Below the pieces are notes generated by a model, which was given only the letters and a program-made list of their open reading frames with translations, did no database searches and was not told the origin of the DNA. From Avedoeria sp964651245 (GTDB taxonomy: Bacteria; Chloroflexota; Anaerolineae; Epilineales; Epilineaceae), in NCBI GenBank assembly GCA_964651245.1, contig CAZYVI010000007.1, positions 1 to 64,000 of the forward strand: DNA of 64,000 nt, written 5' to 3'. The position numbers and the translations under genes are program-made. Positions 16,120-28,625 of this stretch are shown here, piece by piece; position 1 is the stretch's first letter; the number at the start of each line of letters is the position of its first letter.

Positions 16120-17157
16120 GTGTCGCTCACTGCCCCGCCGAGCCCGCCGCAGTCGCGCCGCCGCCCGCTGTGGCGGGCGGTGGTGTCCAGCCTGCGGCCG
16201 CGCCAGTGGACCAAGAACGCGTTCGTGTTTGCCGCCCTGTTGCTGACGCGGCAGCTCGGCTGCGGCCCGAAGTTCGCCAGCACGCTCGTGACGTTCCTCG
16301 CGTTCTGCGCCATCTCAAGCGCCGTCTACCTCGTCAACGACCTCGCCGACATCGAGAGCGATCGCCGGCACCCCGAGAAGCGGTTCCGTCCGCTGGCCAG
16401 CGGCGAGCTGCCGCGCGCGGCGGCGATCGGGATGGCGGCGCTGTTGGCACTGGCCGGCGTCACGACGACACTCCTGCTGGCCGGCGGCCAACTCGACGGG
16501 CTGGCCGCGGTCGCCCGGCCCAGCCCGTGGGTCGTGGTGGCGTCGCTCGGCTATCTGTGCCTGCAGCTGGCCTACACGTTCGTCCTCAAGCACATCGTCA
16601 TCGTCGACGTCCTGGCCATCGCCGGCGGCTTCGTGCTGCGGGTGCTGGCCGGCGGCGCCGCCATCGACACGCCGATCTCGCCCTACCTGTACGTGTCGAT
16701 GATCAACCTCGCGCTGTTCCAAGGCTTCGCCAAGCGGCGGCACGAACTGCACGTGTTGGCCGAGCGGGCGGGCGGACATCGCCGCAGCCTCGAGGACTAC
16801 ACCCCGGCGCTGCTGGACCAGTTCATCCTGCTGGCGGCGTCGGTCACGGTGGTGACGTACGCCATGTACGCGATCACGTCGCCCGCCCGGCCGGCCGGCG
16901 TGAGCGCCAACCTGGTCCTACTCACCGTGCCGTTCGTGATCTACGCCATCCTGCGCTACCTGTTCCTGGTGCAAGCGCGGGGGATGGGCGGGGCGCCCGA
17001 GGACATCCTGGTCCGCGATCGCCCGCTGCTGCTGAGCGTGTCCGGCTGGGTGGTCGCGTTCGTGCTGATCCTGTACGTCGTGCCGCGGCTGAGCGGCGAG
17101 TGGACCGGCGACCGCGGCGACGCCTGCCGACCGGCCGCGACCCAGCCCGCGCCGTAG
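16120..17157 (+). CDS. UbiA-family prenyltransferase, decaprenyl-phosphate phosphoribosyltransferase-like
   Basis: 345 residues with eight or nine membrane segments. The start LRPRQWTKNAFVFAALL and the Asp-rich motif NDLADIESDRRHPEKRFRPL (residues 73-92) match the UbiA branch that joins phosphoribosyl pyrophosphate to decaprenyl phosphate, the first step of decaprenylphosphoryl-arabinose synthesis in mycobacteria. The partner oxidoreductase/epimerase genes are not nearby, so the end product here is unknown. The GTG start has no ribosome-binding site and lies at the predicted transcription start, suggesting a leaderless mRNA. Its 3' end overlaps the tail of the convergent hydantoinase gene. 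Confidence 0.85.
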   Translation: MSLTAPPSPPQSRRRPLWRAVVSSLRPRQWTKNAFVFAALLLTRQLGCGPKFASTLVTFLAFCAISSAVYLVNDLADIESDRRHPEKRFRPLASGELPRAAAIGMAALLALAGVTTTLLLAGGQLDGLAAVARPSPWVVVASLGYLCLQLAYTFVLKHIVIVDVLAIAGGFVLRVLAGGAAIDTPISPYLYVSMINLALFQGFAKRRHELHVLAERAGGHRRSLEDYTPALLDQFILLAASVTVVTYAMYAITSPARPAGVSANLVLLTVPFVIYAILRYLFLVQARGMGGAPEDILVRDRPLLLSVSGWVVAFVLILYVVPRLSGEWTGDRGDACRPAATQPAP

Positions 17158-18813
17158 GCCGTCCACGGCGTCCGCGGCCTCGCGCGGCGGTCCCCAGCCG
17201 CCACCGCCCGGCGACCGGACCTCGATGACGTCGCCCGGCGCCACGCGCCGCGTCACGCGCCCGGGCAGGGGCACGACGCGGCGGCCGCGCCAGAGGCGGT
17301 TTTGGCCGACCGCTCCGGGTGCGCCGCCCGCGAGGCCCCACGGGCGCGCGCGGCGCCGATCGGTGAGCAGCGTGATCTCGGCCGGGGCGAGGAAGCGCAG
17401 CCGGCGCACGACGCCGTCGCCGCCCGACCAGCGGCCGGCGCCGCCCGAGCCGCGCCGCAGCTCGTAGCGCTCGACGCGGATCGGCAGCGCCGACTCGAGG
17501 GCTTCGATCGGGGTGTTGCGGGTGTTCGTCATGTGCACCTGCAAGCCGGACACGCCGGCGCGGCCCTCGGCCGCCCCGCCGCCGCCGCCCATCGTCTCGT
17601 AGTAGGCCCACGGCCGCCCGGCCGCGTCGCGGCCCCCGGCCAGGAGGTTGTTCATCGTGCCCTGGCTCGCCGCCGGGATGCCGGGCACGCCGAGGGCGGC
17701 GAGCGCGCCGAACACCGCGTCGACAATCCGTTGGCTCGTTTCGACGTTGCCGCCGGCGACGGGCGCGGGGTGGCGGGGGTGGACCAGGCAGCCCAGCGGT
17801 GCGGTGACGCGGATGGTCGCCAGCAGGCCGTCGTTGATCGGCACGTCGGGCAGCAGGCAGCACGCCGCATACAGCACCGCCGAGCGCGTGACGGCCAACG
17901 GCGCGTTGAGGCCGACGGCGACGTCCGCCGCGGTGCCCGTGAAGTCGACGGCCAGCCCGCTCGGATCGATTCGCACCGTCGCGGTGATCGCGAGCGGCGG
18001 ATCGCCGGCGGTGGTGTCGAGCGCGTCGGTGAACGTCGCCGTCCCATGCGGCAGCTCGGCCCAGCGTGCATGCGCGAGGCCGTGGCTCCAGTCCAGCAGC
18101 GCCTGGACGTGGCGCAGCGTGCCCGGAGCCGTTCGCTCGATCGCGGCGAGCCGCGCCGCGCCGAGGCGGTGGGCGGCCAGCTGGGCCTGGAGGTCACTCC
18201 AGCGCGCGTCCGGGGTGCGCGAGTTGGCGGCGACGATGCGCCAGACCTCGACCACCGGGCGACCGCGGCTCACGAGCCGGACCGGCGGCACGACGAGACC
18301 CTCGCCGAACAGGTCGGCCGCCAGCGGCAGCGAGCCCGCGGCCATCCCCCCGACGTCGGCGTGGTGGGCCCGGCTGGCGAGGAACGCGGCGGGGGGAGCG
18401 GACGCCGCGCCGTCCGGCGCGAACACGGGGCTGACGATCGTTAGGTCCGGCAGGTGGCTGCCACCCCGATAGGGGTCGTTGAGCAGGACGGCGTCGCCCG
18501 GGCGCCACGGGCCGGCGGCCGCCGCGGCGGCGACGGCGGCCGGCAGGGCGCCGAGGTGGACGGGGATGTGCGCCGCCTGGGCCACCAATCGCCCACCGGC
18601 GTCGAATGCCGCGCACGAGAAGTCGAGCCGCTCTTTGATGTTGGCCGAGCTGGCCGACCGCATGAGCGTGGCGCCCATGAGGTCGCACACCGAGCGCCAC
18701 TGATGGCGCACCACCTCGAGCCGCGCGCGGTCTGGCGCTGCCGCGGTCGTGGCGGTCGACCCGGCCGGCGCGGCGGCCGGCGGTCGTCGGCCGACCGGCG
18801 GCACGGCGGACAT
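16918..18813 (-). CDS. Hydantoinase B / oxoprolinase family subunit, with antisense C-terminal tail
   Basis: 631 residues. The conserved part runs from RLEVVRHQWRSVCDLMGATL to SPGGGGWGPP (about residue 543) and matches HyuB-type subunits of ATP-dependent hydantoinases, oxoprolinase and acetone carboxylase. Key blocks are LNDPYRGGSHLPDLTI and GGNVETSQRIVDAVFGAL. HyuA, the ATP-binding partner, is not adjacent. No stop occurs where the family ends: the frame runs about 88 residues further, 240 bases of it antisense to the UbiA gene, and that tail looks like random high-G+C coding. It lies six bases after the Pro-rich gene and is probably co-transcribed. Substrate unknown. Confidence 0.85.
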   Translation of the reverse strand: MSAVPPVGRRPPAAAPAGSTATTAAAPDRARLEVVRHQWRSVCDLMGATLMRSASSANIKERLDFSCAAFDAGGRLVAQAAHIPVHLGALPAAVAAAAAAGPWRPGDAVLLNDPYRGGSHLPDLTIVSPVFAPDGAASAPPAAFLASRAHHADVGGMAAGSLPLAADLFGEGLVVPPVRLVSRGRPVVEVWRIVAANSRTPDARWSDLQAQLAAHRLGAARLAAIERTAPGTLRHVQALLDWSHGLAHARWAELPHGTATFTDALDTTAGDPPLAITATVRIDPSGLAVDFTGTAADVAVGLNAPLAVTRSAVLYAACCLLPDVPINDGLLATIRVTAPLGCLVHPRHPAPVAGGNVETSQRIVDAVFGALAALGVPGIPAASQGTMNNLLAGGRDAAGRPWAYYETMGGGGGAAEGRAGVSGLQVHMTNTRNTPIEALESALPIRVERYELRRGSGGAGRWSGGDGVVRRLRFLAPAEITLLTDRRRARPWGLAGGAPGAVGQNRLWRGRRVVPLPGRVTRRVAPGDVIEVRSPGGGGWGPPREAADAVDGLRRGLGRGRSAGVAAVAGPLAAQPRHDVQDQHERDHPAGHAQQQRAIADQDVLGRPAHPPRLHQEQVAQDGVDHERHGE

Positions 18814-18819
18814 CGGCCG

Positions 18820-19482
18820 CTACGGCCCCGGGTAGCCCGTCTCGGTGGCCGTCGCCGAGCCCGTCGGGCTGGGCCCGGCCGTCGCCGAGGGCGTGCCGGG
18901 ACCGGGCGTGACGATCGGGTCGAGGGTGGGCGTCGCGGTCGCGAACGGGGCAGGGGTCGGCGGCGCCGCGGCGCGCTGGGTGGCCGCGTCCTGCTCCAGT
19001 TGCGCGACGGCCGTCATCGTGGCGCGGCGCGAGCTGAACGGCGACAGGCCGGCGTCCGGGTCCGGCACAGCGGCGTCCGGCGACCGACCCGCCGCCGGGT
19101 CGGCGCCCGGCGCGGCCGGTGTCGGCGCCGTGAACGCCGCGCCCGGGTCGAACGGCGATGGGACGAACGCATCCGGCGTCGCGGCGGACGGCGCCGCCGG
19201 CTCGGCGTCGGGGATGGGGCGGGTGGCGGCGCCGGCCGGACGGATCGCGCTGCCGCGGGCGGCGCGCGGCGTCGCGGTCGACGGCGGCGGGGTCGGCCGC
19301 AGCGAGGCCAGCCGGGGATTGTTGACGCACAGCCAGCGCCCGGTCCGGCCGCCCGCGCCGGTGCACGCGACCTGGAGGATGACGGCGGCCAGGAGCGCCA
19401 TGCCGACGAGCAGCGCCGCCAGCTCGTGCGTCACGGCCCGGCTGCGCGCCGGCACGGCACGTTCGGGGGCGCGGTAGATCAT
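18820..19482 (-). CDS. Membrane-anchored Pro/Ala/Thr-rich protein of unknown function
   Basis: 220 residues. A short basic N-terminus is followed by one membrane segment (about residues 21-41, AALLVGMALLAAVILQVACT), which could also be a signal anchor. The rest is Pro/Ala/Thr-rich and low complexity, with TPTLDPIVTPGPGTPSATAG near the end, typical of a disordered extracellular stalk. It resembles no family I recognise. A strong promoter (TTGACC-N18-TAGACT) lies 55 bases upstream, and the hydantoinase gene follows by six bases. The opposite strand is also open here, but the promoter and anchor favour this one. Confidence 0.6.
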   Translation of the reverse strand: MIYRAPERAVPARSRAVTHELAALLVGMALLAAVILQVACTGAGGRTGRWLCVNNPRLASLRPTPPPSTATPRAARGSAIRPAGAATRPIPDAEPAAPSAATPDAFVPSPFDPGAAFTAPTPAAPGADPAAGRSPDAAVPDPDAGLSPFSSRRATMTAVAQLEQDAATQRAAAPPTPAPFATATPTLDPIVTPGPGTPSATAGPSPTGSATATETGYPGP

Positions 19483-19536
19483 CGGGACACCGTTTCGTCG
19501 GTCGGGCGGGACGCGGGCGGGGCGGACGTGGCGCGA

Positions 19537-19566
19537 AGTCTAGCGGCGGCACGCGGCGCCGGTCAA
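19537..19566 (-). promoter_or_regulatory. Promoter of the Pro-rich / hydantoinase operon
   Basis: Read on the minus strand: TTGACC (19566-19561), 18-base spacer, TAGACT (19542-19537). It points at the ATG at 19482 with a leader of roughly 45-50 bases. Confidence 0.75.
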
Positions 19567-19618
19567 TGCGCGGGGCCCACGCGGCCGCCCGGCGTCGCGC
19601 CGCACCCGCGCCTGCCGG

Positions 19619-19648
19619 TTGACCGGCGCCGGGGGTGGTGGCTATAAT
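19619..19648 (+). promoter_or_regulatory. Strong promoter of rpoC
   Basis: TTGACC (19619-19624), 18-base spacer, TATAAT (19643-19648): the best sigma-70-type promoter in the window. Expected start is near 19655, about 187 bases before the rpoC start codon. Confidence 0.88.
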
Positions 19649-19706
19649 CGCCTCGGGCTCCACCCGCGCACGCGTCGGCCACCGTGTACATCACCGTGTC
19701 CCGCTG

Positions 19707-19729
19707 GGCGCCGCCCATTCGGCGGCGCC
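19707..19729 (+). promoter_or_regulatory. Hairpin in the rpoC leader
   Basis: GGCGCCGCC, CATTC, GGCGGCGCC: a perfect nine-pair stem followed by TTCGTGCCGTT. It lies midway in the leader. It could be an attenuator or an mRNA-stability element; function is inference. Confidence 0.4.
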
Positions 19730-19841
19730 TTCGTGCCGTTGCGCACCCTGTGATGCTGGGGACCGCTGCCGTGCGGTCGCGTGCTGCCGTCACGGACTGC
19801 CGGTGCCTCGACCGGCCGCCACACTGGGGAGGAACGCTTCC

Positions 19842-24338
<4,497 letters not shown>

Positions 24339-24371
24339 CGTTCGACCACCGCGCAGAAGAAGTAGAGGACC

Positions 24372-25985
24372 ATGCACGACGACGTCGACGACCTGCCGCC
24401 CGTCGAGGACGAGACGACCCCGCCGAGCGACGGGGGCGCTGCGTCCGACGACGGCAGCGCCGCGCGCGCGGCCGCGCCCGAATCGAGCGACGACGCTCCG
24501 CGCCCGGCCGGGGACGCGGCGAGCGACGACGACGGGCCGACGGCGGCGGCGGACGATGCCGGCGCCGCCGTCGGGGCCGGCGACGACGACGACACTTCGC
24601 TCACGGCGCTCGCGGCCCGCGCCGAGGCCGAGGGCACGTCGATGATGGCCCTGCTGCTGGAGGAGGGCGACTTCCTGCCGGGTCGCTTCCAGCGCGGCGA
24701 CATCGTCGAGGGCACGGTCGTCCAGAAGGGCCGCGACCAGTTGACGGTCAACCTGGGCGCCAAGCAGGAGGCCGTCGTGCCGGCCAGCGACATCGCGCGC
24801 GTGCCCAAGGCGATCTGGGACGCGATTCAGGAGGGCGAGCGGCTGCAGCTCGTCGTGCTGCGGCCCGACGGACGCGACGGCGAGATCGTGCTGTCGTTGT
24901 CGCAGGCGCTGACCGGCGAGGACTGGGATCGGGCCGAGGCGATGCTCGAGAGCGGCGAGGTGGCCGAGCTCGAGATCGTCGGCTTCAACCGCGGCGGTCT
25001 GTTGGCCGGCTTCGGCGGCCTTCAGGGCTTCATCCCGCGCAGCCAGATGGCGCGCGCGATGCCCGAGGGCGGCCCCGAGCGCATGGCCGAGTTCGTCGGC
25101 CAGCGCGTCGTCGTCAAGATCGTCGAGGTCAGCCGCCCGAAGCGGCGCTTGATCATGAGCGAGCGCCAGGCCGCCCGCGAGTGGCGCTCGGAGCGCAAGC
25201 GGCAGCTGTTGGGCGACCTCAAGGAGAACGAGGTGCGCCGCGGCCGGGTGACGTCGGTGGCCGACTTCGGCGCCTTCGTCGACCTCGGCGGGGCGGACGG
25301 ACTCGTCCACGTGTCGGAGATGAGCTACGACCGCAACCGCCGTCCAAGCGACCTGGTCAAGGTCGGCGACGAGGTCGATGTCGTCGTGCTGAGCATCGAT
25401 CGCGATCGCAAGCGGATCAGCTTGAGCATGAAGCGGCTCCAGAAGGACCCGTGGCAGGCCGCCGCCGACGCCCACTACATCGGTGAGCTCGTCGACGGCC
25501 GCGTGGTGAACGTCGCCGACTTCGGCGCGTTCGTTCGCCTGTCCGACCAGCTCGAGGGTCTGGTGCACGTCTCGGAGCTGTCCGACGCCCCGGTTCGGCA
25601 TCCGTCGGAGGTCGTGCGGATCGGTCAGACCGTGACCGTCGAGATCATTGCCCTCGATCCCGAGCGACAGCGGCTCGGCCTGAGCCTGCGGCGCGTGCCC
25701 GACCACCTGCGGCACGCCGACGACGGGCCCGGCGCCTCGGAGCCCGCCGAGCCGACAGCGATGCCCGACGACGCCGCGGCGAGCGGGTCGGCCGACGAGG
25801 GCGACGCAGCGGCGGGCGCGGTCGACGCGGCCCCAGCGTTCGGCGACATCGCCGGCGCGGCCGACGACACGGCCGACGCGGCCGAGCCGATCGACGCCGC
25901 CGGGGCGGATGGCGCCACGGGCGGGGCGAGCGACGGCGCGGCCCCGGACGACGCGGCGGGCGACGGGGCGCCCGCACAGGACTAG
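24372..25985 (+). CDS. rpsA: 30S ribosomal protein S1-like protein, four S1 domains
   Basis: 537 residues. The first 75 or so are Asp/Ala-rich and acidic. Four S1 domains follow at about 112-182, 195-265, 283-353 and 370-440. The last two are the best matches (RGRVTSVADFGAFVDLGG and DGRVVNVADFGAFVRLSD, each with GLVHVSE). The tail to 537 is again acidic and Ala-rich. S1 binds mRNA and helps bring it to the ribosome. It follows rpoC by 33 bases with AGAGGA before the ATG, so the two are probably co-transcribed. The low-complexity acidic ends echo the RpoC tail. Confidence 0.92.
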   Translation: MHDDVDDLPPVEDETTPPSDGGAASDDGSAARAAAPESSDDAPRPAGDAASDDDGPTAAADDAGAAVGAGDDDDTSLTALAARAEAEGTSMMALLLEEGDFLPGRFQRGDIVEGTVVQKGRDQLTVNLGAKQEAVVPASDIARVPKAIWDAIQEGERLQLVVLRPDGRDGEIVLSLSQALTGEDWDRAEAMLESGEVAELEIVGFNRGGLLAGFGGLQGFIPRSQMARAMPEGGPERMAEFVGQRVVVKIVEVSRPKRRLIMSERQAAREWRSERKRQLLGDLKENEVRRGRVTSVADFGAFVDLGGADGLVHVSEMSYDRNRRPSDLVKVGDEVDVVVLSIDRDRKRISLSMKRLQKDPWQAAADAHYIGELVDGRVVNVADFGAFVRLSDQLEGLVHVSELSDAPVRHPSEVVRIGQTVTVEIIALDPERQRLGLSLRRVPDHLRHADDGPGASEPAEPTAMPDDAAASGSADEGDAAAGAVDAAPAFGDIAGAADDTADAAEPIDAAGADGATGGASDGAAPDDAAGDGAPAQD

Positions 25986-26048
25986 TCCACCGTTCGCGCC
26001 GCCGGCGCGTGTGAAGTGGCGGCGCCGTGACCACCAGGAGTCGGGCTC

Positions 26049-26678
26049 ATGGCCTTGCGGGATCAGCCGATGCGCTGCGGCGCGTGCGGCTATCGATTCG
26101 TCTACACGGTGCGCGAGCAGCGCCAGCGCGCCGAGGCGGGGCTCTGGGAGAGCGGCACGCTGCTCTTCTGCCCCCGCTGCAAGAGCGCCGACGTCCAGTC
26201 CGTGGCATCGAGCCAGCTCGTGGAGCACGAGACGCGCCCGCACCCGGCGGCCGACGCACGCCACGAGCCGGCGCCGCGCGGCGCCGGCGGGGCGCCCGTC
26301 GAGCGGCGGGCCGGCCGCGGCGACGACCGCGGTCGGGGTCGCATCGACCGCGATGCCCGTCCGGCGCGGCGCGACGACGGCGGCGCGCCGCGCGGCGGCC
26401 ACGCGCCCGGCCGCGGCCGCGGCGCGGGTCGACGGCCCGAGCGGCGGCTGCCGCGCCAGACCGAGTTGCGGGTGCGCCATGTCGGCACCGTGAAGTGGTT
26501 TGACCCGACGCGCGGCTACGGTTTCATCGCCGAGGACGACGGGGGCGAGGTGTTCCTGCACGCCAGCGGCATCCTGACCGCGGACGCCTCGTCGTTCCGC
26601 GAGGGCACGCCGGTGGAGTACGAGCTCGAGCGCACCGGCCGCGGCATGCAAGCAGTCGACGTGGTGCCCCTTGCTTGA
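26049..26678 (+). CDS. Zinc-ribbon / RG-rich linker / cold-shock domain fusion protein
   Basis: 209 residues in three parts. An N-terminal zinc ribbon has C10, C13, C41 and C44 (RCGACG and FCPRCK). An Arg/Gly-rich linker covers about 60-138. The C-terminal cold-shock domain (about 141-207) has both nucleic-acid-binding motifs, YGFI and VFLH, in GTVKWFDPTRGYGF. It should bind single-stranded RNA or DNA. AGGAG lies eight bases before the ATG. It follows rpsA and its stop overlaps the CarD-like gene, suggesting a joint role in transcription or translation. This domain combination is not one I recognise as named. Confidence 0.85.
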   Translation: MALRDQPMRCGACGYRFVYTVREQRQRAEAGLWESGTLLFCPRCKSADVQSVASSQLVEHETRPHPAADARHEPAPRGAGGAPVERRAGRGDDRGRGRIDRDARPARRDDGGAPRGGHAPGRGRGAGRRPERRLPRQTELRVRHVGTVKWFDPTRGYGFIAEDDGGEVFLHASGILTADASSFREGTPVEYELERTGRGMQAVDVVPLA

Positions 26679-27177
26679 CGCCGAGCTGCCCTTCGTCGTC
26701 GGCGACCGCGTCTTCCACCCAGCGCACGGCGCTGGCGTCATCATCGCGATCGAGCGGCCGGCGCTGCACGAGGACTTCAACCGCTACTACGCGATCCAGC
26801 TGGTGGCGCCGGCGATGCGCGTTCTCGTGCCGGTCCGCACCGCGCTCGCCATCGGGTTGCGGGCGGTGGCGGCCGAGGCGGTGGCCGAGGCGGCCCTCGA
26901 GCTGCTGGGAACGCCGGCGGACGCATTGCCGGACGACTTCAAGGCCCGGCAAGCCGCGATCGGCGACCGGCTGCGGACGGGCGACCTCGACGTCCTGGTG
27001 ACGCTCGTACGCGACCTGGCGGCGCGCGGGCGCGAGCGCGTCTTCTCGCCGACCGAGGCGCGCCTGTTCGAGCAGGCCCGAACCATGCTCTCGGGCGAGC
27101 TGTCGCTGGCCCTCGACGCGGCGCTCGACACCATCGACCAACGCATGCAGGCGCAACTGGGCGGCGCGCTGCGCTGA
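26671..27177 (+). CDS. CarD-like transcription factor
   Basis: 168 residues. The N-terminal FVVGDRVFHPAHGAGVIIAI matches the CarD/CdnL RNA-polymerase-interacting domain, which contacts the beta subunit. The remainder is helical, as in the CarD DNA-binding part, with ALELLGTPADALPDDFKARQ and LFEQARTMLSGELSLALDAA. The only start that keeps the domain whole is TTG 26671, overlapping the stop of the previous gene by eight bases. CarD proteins stabilise open promoter complexes; here it is linked to rpoC and rpsA. Followed by a convergent hairpin. Confidence 0.85.
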   Translation: MLDAELPFVVGDRVFHPAHGAGVIIAIERPALHEDFNRYYAIQLVAPAMRVLVPVRTALAIGLRAVAAEAVAEAALELLGTPADALPDDFKARQAAIGDRLRTGDLDVLVTLVRDLAARGRERVFSPTEARLFEQARTMLSGELSLALDAALDTIDQRMQAQLGGALR

Positions 27178-27251
27178 GCGCGCCGGCGCGTCGCGCGGCG
27201 GCCGGCGGCTGGGGCGGCGGTCGCGGTCCTACTCGCGCGAGCGGCGCCAGT

Positions 27252-27270
27252 GCGCCTGGGCGTCAGGCGC
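27252..27270. terminator. Hairpin between convergent CarD-like and thioesterase genes
   Basis: GCGCCTG, GGCGT, CAGGCGC: a seven-pair perfect stem overlapping the thioesterase stop. No T tract. A ten-base palindrome (CTCGCGCGAG, 27232-27241) is just upstream. Plausible bidirectional terminator. Confidence 0.4.
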
Positions 27271-27673
27271 CGGCCAGGCGGCGCAGCGCGTCCGGCAGCT
27301 TGCTCAGCCCGCCGTGGCGCAGGCAGACGTGCTTCGTCCGGCCGTTTGCCAGCTGGCGGGGGTGCGCCGTATCGGTGACGACCTCGTACACGAACGTTGC
27401 CTCGCGGCTGCGCACGTCGACGAGCCCGGTGCGGACGAGCAGCGCGTCGTCGAATCGTGCCGGCGCGACATAACGGATGTGCGCCTCGACGACGGCCAGG
27501 TGGTAGCCGTCGCGCTCGAGATCGGCGTAGCGGATGCCCTCGGCCCGCAGCCACTCGACGCGCGCCAGCTCGAACCACGGCCAGTAGCTGCTGTGATGGG
27601 CGAGGCCGGAGGCGTCGGTCTCGGCGTAGCGCACCCGAAGCGGGGCGCTGTGGACGTTGGATGCGTGGGGCAT
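27263..27673 (-). CDS. YbgC/4-hydroxybenzoyl-CoA-type acyl-CoA thioesterase
   Basis: 136 residues, one hotdog domain. The catalytic Asp motif is VRYAETDASGLAHHSSYWPW, then FELARVEWLR, as in YbgC-type thioesterases that hydrolyse acyl-CoA. Substrate cannot be told from sequence. It lies 22 bases after the EamA transporter on the same strand and is probably the last gene of that unit. Confidence 0.88.
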   Translation of the reverse strand: MPHASNVHSAPLRVRYAETDASGLAHHSSYWPWFELARVEWLRAEGIRYADLERDGYHLAVVEAHIRYVAPARFDDALLVRTGLVDVRSREATFVYEVVTDTAHPRQLANGRTKHVCLRHGGLSKLPDALRRLAGA

Positions 27674-27695
27674 GGGGTTCCTCGCTGGGCTGCGG

Positions 27696-28625
27696 TCAGC
27701 GCACGGACGGCCGGGCTGGGGGCGTACCGCGCGGCAGCTCCGCCGCGGTCGCCCAGCCCAGGGCCACGATGAGGATGGCGCCGCCGATCCAGGCCGTGGC
27801 TGCCGGCACCTGGCCCATGAGCCACCACGCCAGCAGCGCGCTGCCGATGGGTTCGAACAGCGTGGCGGCGGCGACGTACGTCGCCGACAGCCGTGCCAGG
27901 GCCCAGTTGAGCGCGCTGTGCCCGATCACCTGCGGCAGCAGGGCAAACGCGACCACCAGCGCCCACGAGCGCCGGTCCCAACCGGCGAGCGCGGTGTCGG
28001 TGACCCAAGCCGCCGCGCCCAGCCAGGCGGCGGCGGCGGCATACGTGACCGCCAGGAAGGCCCGCAGCGACAGCGCCTGCCGCAGGCCCCGGGCGACCAT
28101 GAAGTAGCCCGCCACCGCCAGCGCGCCGCCGAGGGCCAGCAGGTCGGCGCGCACGTGGCCGGGCCCGAAGAGCACCGCGTCGCCGCCAAGGATCGTGAGC
28201 GCGCCGGCGAAGCCCAGGCCGACGGCGCCGCGCAGCTGCCAGCCGACCGGTTCGCCGAGGAGTCTCGGCGAGAGCAGCGCCACCCAGAGCGGGCTGGTGG
28301 TGACCAACGCCACCGAGCTCACGACCTGGGTGCCGCCGACGGAAGGCACCCAGAGGATGAAGTGGGCCGCCAGGAGGCCGCCCGCCAGGCCCACGGTCCG
28401 CCACCCGTCGCGGCCGAGGCCGGCGATCTGCCGCCGCGCCGCGGCCGAGGCCGCCGCGACCCCCACGGCCAGCAGCGCGGCGATCGTCAGGCGCCAGGTG
28501 GCGAGCGCCAGCGCCGGCACGGCCGGCGTGGCGGCCAGGATGATCACGGACGACGCGCTGATCGCCGCGACGGCCAGCCCGAGCGTGACCACGGCCCGCC
28601 AGGCGCCATCGACGGCGACGGTCAT
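27696..28625 (-). CDS. EamA/DMT-family permease
   Basis: 309 residues with about ten membrane segments in two EamA halves. WRLTIAALLAVGVAAAS and the block VALVTTSPLWVALLSPRLLGE end the first half; SATYVAAATLFEPIGSALLA is the usual second-half signature. Family members export metabolites or amino acids; substrate unknown. The ATG overlaps the stop of the upstream amidohydrolase (ATGA). The same frame stays open far upstream, but the ATG at 28625 is where the transporter begins. Confidence 0.9.
   Translation of the reverse strand: MTVAVDGAWRAVVTLGLAVAAISASSVIILAATPAVPALALATWRLTIAALLAVGVAAASAAARRQIAGLGRDGWRTVGLAGGLLAAHFILWVPSVGGTQVVSSVALVTTSPLWVALLSPRLLGEPVGWQLRGAVGLGFAGALTILGGDAVLFGPGHVRADLLALGGALAVAGYFMVARGLRQALSLRAFLAVTYAAAAAWLGAAAWVTDTALAGWDRRSWALVVAFALLPQVIGHSALNWALARLSATYVAAATLFEPIGSALLAWWLMGQVPAATAWIGGAILIVALGWATAAELPRGTPPARPSVR

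Larger units (their letters stand above)
19483..19841. other. Divergent control region between the Pro-rich gene and rpoC
   Basis: This 359-base gene-free stretch contains back-to-back promoters (minus strand at 19537-19566, plus strand at 19619-19648) and a rpoC leader of about 190 bases with a stable hairpin. No small gene with good evidence was found. Confidence 0.7.

Noticed and set aside
17070..17187. The tail of the hydantoinase frame as a new C-terminal domain.
   Set aside because: It is antisense to the UbiA gene and has the look of unconstrained high-G+C translation; kept only as a possible overlap or frameshift.
18845..19477. A plus-strand frame of 210 codons opposite the Pro-rich gene.
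   Set aside because: It mirrors the minus gene; the minus strand has a strong promoter, a membrane segment and close linkage to the hydantoinase gene.
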